Origin: Cognatundibacterium squillarum
Lineage (GTDB): Bacteria; Pseudomonadota; Gammaproteobacteria; Burkholderiales; Burkholderiaceae_D
Length of the DNA stretch: 64,000 bases
NCBI RefSeq assembly: GCF_014652435.1
Contig: NZ_BMYU01000004.1
Coordinates: forward strand, 310,001 to 374,000
Direction: 5' to 3'
Shown: piece after piece, positions 45,009-54,362 of the stretch
How the letters are laid out: each line of letters starts with the position of its first letter
How positions within the stretch are numbered: position 1 is the stretch's first letter
Notes under the pieces: generated by a model
What the model was told of the DNA's origin: nothing
Databases searched by the model: none
The model's input: only the letters and a program-made list of their open reading frames with translations
Position numbers and translations under genes: made by a program

Positions 45009-46991
45009 CTATTTTAGCAGCCGGAGCTCTGCTCTTGCGACTGCTTCCGAGGTTCCCCTCAAAACAATCACATCACCGGCCTGTAAACCTTGCTCTGCCT
45101 GCAACTCCAGACGGCGGCTGCCGCGGCGCATACTGTGAATTTCCGCTTCAGTATCTTCCAGTGCCAGTTCCGCCAGCGTCTTGCCGACCGCCGTGGCACG
45201 TTCAGTCAGCACCACCGTATGCAAACGAATCTGCATCGCATCCGGACTGTCAGACGCATCGCTGGCACCGTGGAAGAAGCCGCGCAGGGATTCGTAACGC
45301 GCATCGCGTGCTGCCTGTACGCGGTGCACCACGCGGCGCAAAGGCACGCCAAGCAGCACCAGTGCATGCGACGCCAGCATCAGGCTGCCTTCCATCAGCT
45401 CCGGCACCACTTCGGTCGCACCGGCGGCGCGCAGTTTTTCCAGATCAACATCATCGTGGCTGCGCACAATCACCGGCAGACTCGGATTCAGTTCATTCAC
45501 AAAATGCAAAATACGCAAGGCAGAAGCCGTGCTGGTATAGGTAATGACCAGCGCCGACGCGCGGTTGATACCGGCGGCCACCAGACTTTCACGCCGCGCC
45601 GCGTCGCCATACGACACATTCGCACCACCAGTCTGTGCTTCGCGCACGCGGTCGGGGTCCAGATCCAGTGCGTGGTAATCGATATTTTCTTCAGACAGCA
45701 AACGCGCCAGATTCTGTCCGCTGCGGCCAAAACCGGCAATGATCACATGCTTGCGGGTCGACATGGTGCGTGCTGCGATCTGCGTCAGCGCCAGCGATTG
45801 CATCATCCATTCATTGGAAGACAGCTTCATCACAATCGCATCCGATTTTGCCAGAATGAAAGGTGATATCAGCATCGACAACACCATCGACGCCAGAATC
45901 AGCTGCAGCAATTCTTTGTCGATCAGGGACAAGGCGCCGGCCTGATTCAGCAACACAAAGCCGAACTCACCGGCCTGCGCCAGCGCCAGCCCGGTACGCA
46001 GCGCGACGCTAGTGGTGCTGCCGAACAAACGCGCCAGTCCGGCAATCAGCACAAATTTCAGCAGCAAAGGCACCACGAACAGGAACAGCACGATGCCTGC
46101 ATTGCTGACCACCAGCTTCAGATTCAGCAGCATCCCGACAGTAATGAAGAACAAACCGAGCAGCACATCGCGGAAAGGTTTAATGTCTTCTTCCACCTGA
46201 TGCCGGTATTCAGTTTCAGAGATCAGCATGCCGGCAACAAACGCGCCCAGCGCCATCGACAGACCGGCGCGGTCCGTCAGCCATGCCGCACCGAGCGTCA
46301 CCAGCAACAGGTTCAGCATGAATAATTCCTGCGAACGCCGTTTCACGACGATGCGAAACCAGGTTCGCATCAAACGCTGACCGATCACCAGCAACACAAA
46401 CAGCACCAGCACCGCTTTGCCACCGGCCCATGCCAGCGTCTGTACGATATCGCCGGAATGCGCCGCCATCGCCGGCACCAGAATCAGCAGCGGCACCACG
46501 GCCAGATCCTGAAACAGCAGGATGGCGATAATCTGACGGCCGTGCAGGCTTTCCAGCTCCAGCCGCTCTGTGAGCATTTTGGACACAATCGCGGTGGATG
46601 ACATCGCCAGCGCACCACCCAGCGCAAACGACGCCTGCCAGCTGATCGCAAACCACTGCGGCAGCCAGTAACTGACAATCGCACCACCGGCCAGCGCCGC
46701 CACGATCGTCACCACTACCTGCGCCAGCCCCAGCCCGAACACTTGTTTACGCATGGTCATCAGCTTGGGCAGCGAGAATTCCAGTCCGATCGAAAACATC
46801 AGGAACACCACGCCGAATTCCGCCATTTCATGCGTGACTTCGCTGTCTTCGGCAAAACCCAGTCCGTGCGGACCGATCAGAACACCGACCACCAGATAGC
46901 CCAGTATCGGTGGCAATTGCAGCATACGAAAAGCCACCACACCAAGCACGGCGGCGGTCAGCAGAGATAAGGTCGTGTCGAGTGCATTCAT
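45009..46991 (-). CDS. CPA2-family monovalent cation:proton antiporter (KefB/KefC-like)
   Basis: A 660-residue inner-membrane protein. The N-terminal ~385 residues form a sodium/hydrogen-exchanger domain with about 12 helices (start LLTAAVLGVVAFRMLQLPPILGYLVVG). A TrkA-N nucleotide-binding domain follows (HVIIAGFGRSGQNLARLL, about 415-530), and then a TrkA-C domain (about 565-655; LEDTEAEIHSMRRG). This is the layout of Kef potassium efflux systems, though the partner subunit KefF/G is absent here. No ribosome site is obvious before the start. The ion specificity is inferred from the family. Confidence 0.9.
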   Translation of the reverse strand: MNALDTTLSLLTAAVLGVVAFRMLQLPPILGYLVVGVLIGPHGLGFAEDSEVTHEMAEFGVVFLMFSIGLEFSLPKLMTMRKQVFGLGLAQVVVTIVAALAGGAIVSYWLPQWFAISWQASFALGGALAMSSTAIVSKMLTERLELESLHGRQIIAILLFQDLAVVPLLILVPAMAAHSGDIVQTLAWAGGKAVLVLFVLLVIGQRLMRTWFRIVVKRRSQELFMLNLLLVTLGAAWLTDRAGLSMALGAFVAGMLISETEYRHQVEEDIKPFRDVLLGLFFITVGMLLNLKLVVSNAGIVLFLFVVPLLLKFVLIAGLARLFGSTTSVALRTGLALAQAGEFGFVLLNQAGALSLIDKELLQLILASMVLSMLISPFILAKSDAIVMKLSSNEWMMQSLALTQIAARTMSTRKHVIIAGFGRSGQNLARLLSEENIDYHALDLDPDRVREAQTGGANVSYGDAARRESLVAAGINRASALVITYTSTASALRILHFVNELNPSLPVIVRSHDDVDLEKLRAAGATEVVPELMEGSLMLASHALVLLGVPLRRVVHRVQAARDARYESLRGFFHGASDASDSPDAMQIRLHTVVLTERATAVGKTLAELALEDTEAEIHSMRRGSRRLELQAEQGLQAGDVIVLRGTSEAVARAELRLLK

Positions 46992-47055
46992 GCAATTATT
47001 ATTGCCGATTTGCTGCGCTTGCTGGCTGTTTTTATCAATATGCGAACCAACAGCA

Positions 47056-47141
47056 TGTGATGGTTTTCCGCATCAGGCACTTCCGGAGAGCCGCGCAAAC
47101 TCTGGGACAACGGCAAATGACTGTGCCGGATGCCGCATTTC
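47056..47141 (+). repeat. Intergenic 86-bp repeat, copy E
   Basis: Shared blocks are CTTCCGGAGAGCCGCGCAAA in the core and CTGTGCCGGATGCCGCATTT at the right end. The left 10 bases have drifted (TGTGATGGTT). It is exactly 86 bases in register with A, C and F, and the match continues past the right end (CAGGGATTTTTT). Confidence 0.75.
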
Positions 47142-47322
47142 AGGGATTTTTTGCCCTTTTGAATGCCGTCTGCGGCATTCCGGTGCACCGCTGTCAGTTA
47201 CGTGGCGGGTACGCTGAAAGAATGAATCTGCCGGAAGACGAAGCGACCGGAACGCTGCGTCACCCTCCTCCCCTTAGTCAACGATACCGGAGCCGGTAAT
47301 CCTTCGGAAAATGTAACTTCAT

Positions 47323-47408
47323 CTGTGCAGCTATCCGCACAGGCATACTCCGGAGAACCGCGCAAACTCTGAGACACCGCCATATAGCTATGCAGAACAC
47401 CGCATTTC
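47323..47408 (+). repeat. Intergenic 86-bp repeat, copy F
   Basis: Left end CTGTGCAGCTATCCGCA, core CCGGAGAACCGCGCAAACTC, right end CTATGCAGAACACCGCATTT. It is 86 bases and colinear with copies A, C and E. It is closest to copy E in the core and to copy C at the ends. Confidence 0.82.
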
Positions 47409-47583
47409 AGGTGTTTTCAGGGTAATTTCGCCAGACTTTTGCCTGTCTGCCGCTTTATCGCGCTGCATGCGGGAAAAACACAAAAGGCTGACAGCAGGGC
47501 CAGCGCGTCGCTACCGGACAGCGCATCGGTGTGGCGCAAAGCAATGTTACATCTGGCAGAGTTTTTGCTTACCGGATTTCGTT

Positions 47584-47589
47584 TATACT
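47584..47589 (+). promoter_or_regulatory. Candidate -10 box for kdsD
   Basis: TATACT ends seven bases before the kdsD ATG. If it is the active -10, transcription would start at or next to the start codon, giving a leaderless mRNA. No good -35 is visible at the usual distance, so this is tentative. Confidence 0.35.
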
Positions 47590-47595
47590 TCGGGC

Positions 47596-48627
47596 ATGAA
47601 GAATCTGAATGCCCAACCTGTTGAAATACCGCGCCTCTCTGCCGACGCAGCCGGGCGCGCCGTGGCGCTGGCAGCGGAAACACTGCAGATTGAAGCCGAT
47701 GCACTGATCGCGCTGCAAGGCCGTCTGCAAGGCGAAGATGCCGAAGCCTTTACCCGCGCTGTTGAAGCGTTGCTCGCCTGCAACGGCCGCGTCGTTGTTT
47801 CCGGCATCGGCAAATCCGGCCATATCGGCCGCAAAATTGCTGCCACATTCGCCTCGACCGGTACCCCGTCTTTCTTTGTGCATCCTGCCGAAGCCGCGCA
47901 CGGCGATCTGGGGATGGTTACGGCGCAAGACGTATTTATCGCGATTTCCTATTCCGGAGAATCCGCCGAGCTGATGGCGATCGTTCCCATCATTAAACGT
48001 CTGGGCGTGACCACAATCACCATGACCGGCAATCCGGCATCGGGTCTGGCAAAAATCGCGGATATTCATCTGAACCTGCATGTCGATAAAGAAGCCTGTC
48101 CGCTGAATCTGGCACCAACCGCTTCCACCACAGTCACGCTGGCACTCGGCGATGCGCTGGCAGTGGCGGTGCTGGATACCCGTGGTTTCCGCGCTGAAGA
48201 TTTTGCGCGTTCGCATCCCGGTGGTGCACTCGGTCGCCGCTTACTGACGCATGTGAAAGACGTGATGCGCAGCGGTGATGCCGTTCCGGCAGTCACACCG
48301 GATACACCACTGACCACCGCATTGCTGGAAATCACCAAAAAAGGCATTGCGATGACTGCAGTGGTGGATGAGCAGCAGCGCATACTCGGCGTGTTCACCG
48401 ATGGCGACCTGCGCCGCCTGATGGATGGCGCACGCGATTTCAGCGCGATCCGTATCGGTGATGTGATGCACCGTCAGCCGCGCACTATCCGGGCTGAGAA
48501 ACTCGCGGTCGAAGCGGTGGAAATGATGGAAACCTACCGTATTAACCAGTTATTAGTCAGCGATGAACAAGGCCGCCTGACCGGTGCGCTGCATATTCAT
48601 GATCTGACCCGTGCAAAGGTAATCTGA
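47596..48627 (+). CDS. kdsD: D-arabinose-5-phosphate isomerase
   Basis: Converts ribulose 5-phosphate to arabinose 5-phosphate, the first committed step to KDO for LPS. The 343-residue protein has an N-terminal SIS domain (about 45-180; VVVSGIGKSGHIGRKIAATFASTGTPSFFVHPAEAAHGDLGM) and two CBS domains (about 210-340; VMRSGDAVPAVTPDTPL and DVMHRQPRTIRAEKLA). ATG at 47596 gives the family N-terminus, but it has no clear ribosome site. It overlaps kdsC by one base. Confidence 0.93.
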   Translation: MKNLNAQPVEIPRLSADAAGRAVALAAETLQIEADALIALQGRLQGEDAEAFTRAVEALLACNGRVVVSGIGKSGHIGRKIAATFASTGTPSFFVHPAEAAHGDLGMVTAQDVFIAISYSGESAELMAIVPIIKRLGVTTITMTGNPASGLAKIADIHLNLHVDKEACPLNLAPTASTTVTLALGDALAVAVLDTRGFRAEDFARSHPGGALGRRLLTHVKDVMRSGDAVPAVTPDTPLTTALLEITKKGIAMTAVVDEQQRILGVFTDGDLRRLMDGARDFSAIRIGDVMHRQPRTIRAEKLAVEAVEMMETYRINQLLVSDEQGRLTGALHIHDLTRAKVI

Positions 48628-49151
48628 TGTCTGCAATCAATCAAAAAGCAGCGGCTGTCCGCCTGATGATCTTTGATGTGGATGGCATCCTGACCGATGG
48701 CAGCCTGCATTTTTCCGCCGATGGCGAAATCATCAAAACCTTTAATGTGCTCGATGGACAGGGCATACGCCTGTTACAGGACGCCGGCATCCAGACTGCC
48801 ATCATCAGCGCCCGCCAGTCACCTGTGGTGCTGAAACGCGCCAGCGATCTGGGCATCAGCCACATCCGTCAGGGCATCCACGATAAAGCCAGCGCCTTTG
48901 CGGCCTTACTGGAAGAATTACAACTGACACCGGCGGAATGCGGCTTCATCGGCGACGATGTCATCGATTTGCCGGTATTGCGTCAGGTCGGCTTTGCCGC
49001 CAGCGTACCGAATGGCCATGCGGAAGTCCGCAGCCGCGTGGATTATGTGACCACCGCACAGGGTGGTCGCGGCGCTGTGCGTGAAATCTGTGATCTGATC
49101 CTGAAAGCACAGGGTCATTATGATGCCATGCTCGCAAGGTTCCTCGGATGA
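48627..49151 (+). CDS. kdsC: 3-deoxy-D-manno-octulosonate-8-phosphate phosphatase
   Basis: A HAD-superfamily phosphatase that releases KDO from KDO 8-phosphate. The 174-residue protein has no cap domain, as is normal for KdsC. The nucleophile motif is MIFDVDGILTDG (Asp17/Asp19 region), with SARQSP (motif II), and FIGDDVIDLPVL (motif IV). It starts on the kdsD stop and overlaps lptC by four bases. Confidence 0.95.
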   Translation: MSAINQKAAAVRLMIFDVDGILTDGSLHFSADGEIIKTFNVLDGQGIRLLQDAGIQTAIISARQSPVVLKRASDLGISHIRQGIHDKASAFAALLEELQLTPAECGFIGDDVIDLPVLRQVGFAASVPNGHAEVRSRVDYVTTAQGGRGAVREICDLILKAQGHYDAMLARFLG

Positions 49152-49801
49152 GTATGTCGCTGACCGCTGACCGCTTTAAGACCTGGACCGGTATCGCTTT
49201 ACTGGCTGCAATCACCATGGGTGTGATCTGGTACTGGCACAGTGTTACCCATTTCGGTAGCGGTGATGATCCGTCACGTCAGCGCAAAGAGCCCGATTAC
49301 TATATCGAACGCTTTAACTACATCAAAATTTCGAATAACGGCAAAGCCAACTACCATGTCACCGGCGACCGTCTGCAGCATTTACCGGTGACTGACCAGA
49401 TCGAAATTTTCCAGCCACTGATCCACAGCTACGATGCCCGTCGCGAACCGGTAACCTTGCGCGCCGACAGAGCACTGGTGGAACAAAAATCTGCAGCCGA
49501 AAATAATACCCGTCAGGAAGACAAAGTCCATTTGCACGGCGATGTCAGGGTTGTACAGGCAGAACCTGCGCATCCTGAATTCATGCAGTTAACAACCAGT
49601 TATCTGATGCTGCTGCCGGATACCGACAAAGTAATCACAGATCAGGCCGTTGAATTACTCACGCCGCGTGTACGCGCAACCGCTGTCGGGCTGGAAGCCG
49701 ATCAGATCACACAACAACTTCAGTTACGCAGTCAGGTCAAAGTGCATGTGCAGCCGCGCAGCCTGAGCCGCACTGCAACCACCTCAAGGAATCCATCATG
49801 A
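49148..49801 (+). CDS. lptC: LPS export system protein LptC
   Basis: A bitopic inner-membrane protein of 217 residues that passes LPS from LptBFG to LptA. One membrane helix near residues 13-30 (WTGIALLAAITMGVIWYW) is followed by a periplasmic beta-jellyroll; PDYYIERFNYIKISNNGKANYHVTGDRLQHLPVTD is the typical LptC start. Four-base overlaps with kdsC and lptA show translational coupling. It is somewhat longer at the C-terminus than the E. coli protein. Confidence 0.92.
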   Translation: MSMSLTADRFKTWTGIALLAAITMGVIWYWHSVTHFGSGDDPSRQRKEPDYYIERFNYIKISNNGKANYHVTGDRLQHLPVTDQIEIFQPLIHSYDARREPVTLRADRALVEQKSAAENNTRQEDKVHLHGDVRVVQAEPAHPEFMQLTTSYLMLLPDTDKVITDQAVELLTPRVRATAVGLEADQITQQLQLRSQVKVHVQPRSLSRTATTSRNPS

Positions 49802-50358
49802 CTATCCGACTCCGTCGCTGGCTGCGATGCCTGCTGCCAGTCAGCATGATGCTGCTGTCGCTCAGCAGCCATGCTGAAAAAGGCGACAAATACAAAGAAA
49901 TCGTCGCGACTGCAGGTAACTCCCGCGCCGACCTGAAAAAGAATGTTCTGCATTTAACCCAGGGCGTGGAAATCAGTCAGGGTTCGCTGGTCATTAAAGC
50001 TAACAATGCCGTGATGAGTGAACTGGCTGATGGCTCAACACAATATCTGCTGAACGGTGTCGCCGGCGCAAAGATGCAGTTCCGTCAGAAGCTTGATGGC
50101 GGCAATCGCTGGATGGAAGGCGAAGCTGAAAAAGCGACCTTTAACTCCACTTCCGGCATGGTGATCCTGACCGGTGATGCCCGCGTCAGAAATCTGGACA
50201 GCGGCAAAGTCACGCAGGAACAAAACGGCGAGTATTTATCTTACGACACGATCAACGAAGTGTTTGTCGGTGCGAATTCTGCCAGCGGCCAGCATGATGC
50301 AAGCAAACCGGCTGTACGTATCGTCATCCAGAGCAAACTGACACCACCGGCGGAGTAA
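49798..50358 (+). CDS. lptA: Periplasmic LPS transport protein LptA
   Basis: Forms the periplasmic bridge for LPS between LptC and LptD. The 186-residue protein has a signal peptide (about 1-24, ending SSHAE) and an OstA-type jellyroll with [24 protein letters not shown] and [32 protein letters not shown]. It is two bases upstream of lptB and overlaps lptC. Confidence 0.94.
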   Translation: MTIRLRRWLRCLLPVSMMLLSLSSHAEKGDKYKEIVATAGNSRADLKKNVLHLTQGVEISQGSLVIKANNAVMSELADGSTQYLLNGVAGAKMQFRQKLDGGNRWMEGEAEKATFNSTSGMVILTGDARVRNLDSGKVTQEQNGEYLSYDTINEVFVGANSASGQHDASKPAVRIVIQSKLTPPAE

Positions 50359-50360
50359 AC

Positions 50361-51113
50361 ATGGCAAACGCGGAAAGCACATTGTCAGTCAAAGGTTTGC
50401 AAAAGCGTTACGGTGCGCGTCAGGTAGTGCGTGATGTGTCTTTGATGGTGCGCAGTGGTGAAGTCGTCGGTTTGCTCGGGCCAAACGGTGCAGGCAAAAC
50501 CACATCGTTTTATATGATAGTCGGACTGGTCCCGTCGGATGCCGGTGAAATCCGGATCGACCAGCACGATGTCAGCCGTCATGCTATTCACGAACGTGCC
50601 GTGATGGGCTTGTCCTATCTGCCACAGGAAGCATCGGTATTCCGCAAACTCACCGTGGAAGAAAATATCCGTGCAGTACTGGAGTTGCGCAAAGATAAAG
50701 ACGGCAAAGCGCTCAGCGAAAAGCATATTCGCAAAAAACTGGATGCCTTACTGCATGATCTGCAAATCGAAGGCTTGCGTGAAAATCCTGCACTGTCATT
50801 GTCCGGCGGCGAACGTCGCCGTGTGGAAATTGCCCGCGCACTCGCTACTGAACCACGCTTCGTTTTGCTGGACGAACCGTTTGCAGGGGTCGATCCTATC
50901 GCTGTGATCGAAATCCAGCGCATTGTCCGTTTTCTGAAAGAGCGCGGTATCGGCGTTCTGATCACGGATCACAATGTCCGCGAAACGCTGGGTATTTGTG
51001 ATCATGCCTACATTATTAATCAGGGCGCGGTACTCGCCAGTGGCAAGCCGGAAGACATTGTACAGAACGAGTCTGTGCGCAAAGTCTATCTCGGAGAACA
51101 TTTCCGCATGTAA
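50361..51113 (+). CDS. lptB: LPS export ABC transporter ATP-binding protein LptB
   Basis: The cytoplasmic ATPase that powers LPS extraction with LptF and LptG. The 250 residues include Walker [10 protein letters not shown] near 36-44, the Q-loop [17 protein letters not shown], signature [15 protein letters not shown] near 141, Walker [16 protein letters not shown], and the switch His in [11 protein letters not shown]. LptF/LptG are not in the window. rpoN follows after six bases, the order conserved in many proteobacteria. Confidence 0.96.
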   Translation: MANAESTLSVKGLQKRYGARQVVRDVSLMVRSGEVVGLLGPNGAGKTTSFYMIVGLVPSDAGEIRIDQHDVSRHAIHERAVMGLSYLPQEASVFRKLTVEENIRAVLELRKDKDGKALSEKHIRKKLDALLHDLQIEGLRENPALSLSGGERRRVEIARALATEPRFVLLDEPFAGVDPIAVIEIQRIVRFLKERGIGVLITDHNVRETLGICDHAYIINQGAVLASGKPEDIVQNESVRKVYLGEHFRM

Positions 51114-51119
51114 GCGTCT

Positions 51120-52598
51120 ATGAAGCAAAGCCTGCAATTACGCACCTCTCAGCATCTGGCACTGACGCCACAACTGCAGCAATCTATACGTCTGCTGCAA
51201 CTGTCGACGCTGGAGTTACATCAGGAACTGGAAGCGGCCCTGATCGAAAACCCGATGCTGGAACGGATCGATGATCCGCTGGATCAGGCGGTACGCTTGC
51301 TGGCAGACGGCGCGCTGAATACAGGCAGTCTGCACAATGATGCTGGTATGCAAACCGCAACCCCTGCGAGCGAAGAGCCTGTGCCTTCCGAAGCAGCGGC
51401 AGCTGACGCTGACCTACCACCCGCTGAAAGTGTCAATCCGGATGACTGGGGACCGGAAATACGCAGTAACGGATCAGGCGGCGAGGACGACGATCTGCGC
51501 CCGCAGCTGGAAGCTGCTCCGCAGACTCTGCGGGAATTTCTGCTCAGCCAGACTGCCCTGACAGTGCGTGAACCGCGCGACCACGCATTACTGGAACTGA
51601 TCATTGATGCACTGGATGACAACGGCTATCTGTCAGAATCACTGGAAGATTTGCATGCGAGCCTGCCGCTTGAGTTATATGTTGAGCCGGAAGAGTTACA
51701 GTTTGCCCTGAACCTGCTGCAGTCTCTGGAACCGGCGGGTATCGGTGCCCGCAATCTGTCGGAGTGCCTGGCACTGCAGGTTCGTCGCCTCCCGGGTATC
51801 CCGTTTGTCACCAGACGTCTGGCACTGCAGATTGTTGAAAATCATTTACCGCAATTTGCCGCACGTGACTTTACCCGTTTGCGCAAAGCCCTGAATTGCG
51901 ACGATGAAGATTTGCGCGATGCACAACAGGTCATTCGCTGCTGTAACCCGCGCCCCGGTGCGGATTACACGCAACCGGAAGCGGATTATGTCGTACCGGA
52001 TGTAATCGTCAGAAAATGCGGAAATCAATGGCAAGTCACGCTTAATCAGGACGTGATGCCGAAACTTCGCGTCAGTTCGCTATATGCAGGTCTGGCACGT
52101 GAATCGCGCTCAGAATGCGGATTGCATAATCAGGTGCAGGAAGCCCGCTGGCTGATCAAAAATATGCGGCAGCGTTTCGAAACAATTTTGCGCGTTGCAC
52201 AAGCCATTGTTGAGCGTCAGCGCAACTTCTTTACACATGGTGAAGTCGCCATGCGCCCCCTTGTTTTGCGTGAAATAGCTGATACACTAGGTTTACACGA
52301 GAGTACGATTTCTCGTGTAACCACTCAGAAATACATGCTGACCCCGCATGGCATGTTTGAACTGAAGTATTTTTTCGGAAGCCATGTCGCGACGGAAACC
52401 GGGGGTGAAGCATCATCCACCGCGATACGCGCTCTGATCAAGCAGTTAATAGGAGCAGAAGACCAGAAGAGCCCACTCTCTGACAGCAAAATTGCAGACA
52501 TGCTGGGCGAACAAGGCATGGTAATTGCACGACGCACTGTTGCCAAATACCGTGAAGCCCTGAAAATTCCCCCAGTGAGTATGCGAAAAATCTTGTAG
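51120..52598 (+). CDS. rpoN: RNA polymerase sigma-54 factor
   Basis: Sigma-54 directs transcription of nitrogen, motility and other genes with activator ATPases. The 492-residue protein has the Gln- and Leu-rich region I ([34 protein letters not shown]), an acidic region II (about 65-135), the core-binding domain, an HTH ([19 protein letters not shown]) near 390, and the RpoN box [10 protein letters not shown] near 470-479. It lacks a good ribosome site and probably relies on coupling with lptB. Confidence 0.96.
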   Translation: MKQSLQLRTSQHLALTPQLQQSIRLLQLSTLELHQELEAALIENPMLERIDDPLDQAVRLLADGALNTGSLHNDAGMQTATPASEEPVPSEAAAADADLPPAESVNPDDWGPEIRSNGSGGEDDDLRPQLEAAPQTLREFLLSQTALTVREPRDHALLELIIDALDDNGYLSESLEDLHASLPLELYVEPEELQFALNLLQSLEPAGIGARNLSECLALQVRRLPGIPFVTRRLALQIVENHLPQFAARDFTRLRKALNCDDEDLRDAQQVIRCCNPRPGADYTQPEADYVVPDVIVRKCGNQWQVTLNQDVMPKLRVSSLYAGLARESRSECGLHNQVQEARWLIKNMRQRFETILRVAQAIVERQRNFFTHGEVAMRPLVLREIADTLGLHESTISRVTTQKYMLTPHGMFELKYFFGSHVATETGGEASSTAIRALIKQLIGAEDQKSPLSDSKIADMLGEQGMVIARRTVAKYREALKIPPVSMRKIL

Positions 52599-52705
52599 TG
52601 CAATTCTTGTAATTCAGGCTTTCATTGCTATATATGATTTAGCGCAACATCAGAAAAACTGAGACAGCGCATTCTAGTAGCAAGATCATCACATAGGAGC
52701 ACAGT

Positions 52706-53050
52706 ATGAATCTCACCATCAGTGGACATCACGTCGAAGTTACTCCTGCAATTCGCGAATACGTACAAACCAAACTCGAACGCATCCGGCGTCATTTTGA
52801 CCAGGTCATTGATATTGCTGTTATCCTCACCGTAGACAAACTGCGTGAAAAAGAAAAGCGTCATAAGGCAGATATTAATCTGCATGTCAGTGGCAAAGAT
52901 ATTCATGTTGAAAGCCTTGCACATGATTTATATGCAGCGATTGACGCACTGGTTGACAAATTAGACCGTCAGGTAATTAAGCATAAAGACAAGATTCAGG
53001 ACCATAATCACGAAGCAATAAAACATATGCCAGATCCGGCATCGTTGTAA
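52706..53050 (+). CDS. hpf: Ribosome hibernation-promoting factor (short HPF)
   Basis: Binds 30S subunits in stationary phase and helps form inactive 100S ribosomes. The 114-residue protein is the short type: [24 protein letters not shown], then [16 protein letters not shown] and [26 protein letters not shown] at 52706 follows AGGAG. It is downstream of rpoN as in many proteobacteria, but the ptsN-hprK genes that often come next are not here. Confidence 0.95.
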   Translation: MNLTISGHHVEVTPAIREYVQTKLERIRRHFDQVIDIAVILTVDKLREKEKRHKADINLHVSGKDIHVESLAHDLYAAIDALVDKLDRQVIKHKDKIQDHNHEAIKHMPDPASL

Positions 53051-53070
53051 TCGTTTAAGTGAATATGAGC

Positions 53071-53097
53071 ACAGGGCGGAAACGCCCTGTTTTGCTT
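53071..53097 (+). terminator. Terminator after hpf
   Basis: ACAGGGCG pairs with CGCCCTGT around GAAA and is followed by TTTGCTTT. It lies 20 bases past the hpf stop. Confidence 0.85.
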
Positions 53098-53194
53098 TCC
53101 GGCTTCTGAATAAAAAATCTCAGGAACGTTTTTCCGTACTCACTCTGACAAACAGCTTCATTACTATTCGTTAATCGCGGTTTATTTCCTCACA

Positions 53195-54304
53195 ATGCTT
53201 TTTATGGACAACATGATACGCACTTCTGTTATCAATCATATCGGACACATCGAACTGAACCGCCCGCAAGCGCTGAACTCCTTGTCACTCGACATGATTC
53301 GTACGCTCACGCATACCCTGATCAACTGGAAGTCAGATTCCGAAGTACTTGCTGTTGTTATTTTCAGCAGTAGTGAAAGGGCATTTTGTGCCGGGGGTGA
53401 TATCCGCTTTTTCTATGAAGCTGCAAATCAGACTCCGCAGGGAGGCAGCGCCTTGCTGGAAGATTTTTTTACAGAAGAGTATGCGCTGAACCATCTGATT
53501 CATCATTATCCAAAACCGTATGTAGCTTTAATGAATGGTGTGGTAATGGGCGGTGGGATGGGAATCGCTCAGGCTGGTCCGCAATCGGCAATACGTATCG
53601 TTACCGAAAAAACCAAAATGGCAATGCCTGAAGTAAACATAGGTTTGTTTCCAGATGTCGGCGGCGGCTACTTTCTGTCTCGTATGCCAGGTCAGACAGG
53701 TCGGTATCTGGGGCTGACTGGGGAAATCATCAGCGGTGAAGACGCCATAGAAACCGGCTTGGCAGATATTCTCATCCCTTCGGAACACATCCCTGCGCTC
53801 ATGCAATTTCTGAAAACCTGTGATACGCAAAACCTGAAACAGCAGCTTGTAAAATTTTCTCAGTCTTTACATCTCCCACAAGGGGACTGTTTTATCAATA
53901 AAAATCGCCATTTAATTGATCACTACTTTTCAGGAAACTCTGCTTCCGAAATATGCCGGAAATTGCAATCCGGCGAAGACACTTTCGCGAAAAAGGTACT
54001 AGCCACAATAGCAAAGCGTTCTCCTTTGATGGTGTGCGTAACTCTGGAACAATTAAAGCGATCCGCAACAATGAATGTTGCAGAATGCCTGCGCATGGAA
54101 CGAACGATGGTCAGGCATTGTTTTGGACAAACCGAAGTTACTGAGGGGATACGTGCGCTGGTAATTGATAAAGATAACCAGCCGAAATGGCAACATCAGC
54201 ATGTCAGTGATGTCAGCGAAAATGAAATTCAGCATTTCTTCCAAACCGTATGGCCTGACACTGCACACCCGCTTCACATGCTGACTGACCCGGTGATTGA
54301 TTAA
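53195..54304 (+). CDS. Enoyl-CoA hydratase-fold protein, probable 3-hydroxyisobutyryl-CoA hydrolase
   Basis: A 369-residue crotonase-superfamily protein. The oxyanion-hole motifs are SSERAFCAGGDIRFFYEA (about 60-77) and MNGVVMGGGMGIAQ (about 108-121); MPEVNIGLFPDVGGGYFLSRMPG carries the Glu and Asp seen in HIBYL-CoA hydrolases. The length and C-terminal extension (APYSPLMVCVTLEQLKR-like region at about 270) also fit that branch, which acts in valine breakdown. Starts at 53195, 53204 or 53213 are all possible. It converges with the branched-chain amino acid transporter, which fits. Confidence 0.85.
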   Translation: MLFMDNMIRTSVINHIGHIELNRPQALNSLSLDMIRTLTHTLINWKSDSEVLAVVIFSSSERAFCAGGDIRFFYEAANQTPQGGSALLEDFFTEEYALNHLIHHYPKPYVALMNGVVMGGGMGIAQAGPQSAIRIVTEKTKMAMPEVNIGLFPDVGGGYFLSRMPGQTGRYLGLTGEIISGEDAIETGLADILIPSEHIPALMQFLKTCDTQNLKQQLVKFSQSLHLPQGDCFINKNRHLIDHYFSGNSASEICRKLQSGEDTFAKKVLATIAKRSPLMVCVTLEQLKRSATMNVAECLRMERTMVRHCFGQTEVTEGIRALVIDKDNQPKWQHQHVSDVSENEIQHFFQTVWPDTAHPLHMLTDPVID

Positions 54305-54311
54305 CCATGTT

Positions 54312-54347
54312 ACTCCCGCCGTTCTGTTCACATATCCCGGCGGGAGT
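54312..54347. terminator. Hairpin between converging crotonase-family and livF genes
   Basis: ACTCCCGCCG pairs perfectly with CGGCGGGAGT around a 16-base loop. It has no T run on either strand, like the hairpin at 7763. It may be a bidirectional 3'-end structure. Confidence 0.5.
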
Positions 54348-54362
54348 CGTCTGCAGCTCTGA

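Larger units (their letters stand above)
46992..47595. other. 604-bp divergent intergenic region with two repeat copies
   Basis: Between the divergent antiporter and kdsD genes lie repeat copies E (47056-47141) and F (47323-47408) in the same orientation. The remaining sequence holds no recognisable gene. A -10-like TATACT at 47584-47589 is close to the kdsD start. Confidence 0.6.

Noticed and set aside
46992-47595. Short ORFs between the antiporter and kdsD as small proteins
   Set aside because: They cover repeat copies E and F in several frames with no conserved frame between copies.
47467-47595. Upstream extension of kdsD starting at 47467
   Set aside because: The extra 43 residues are basic and Cys-rich, unlike the family N-terminus, and begin close to repeat copy F.
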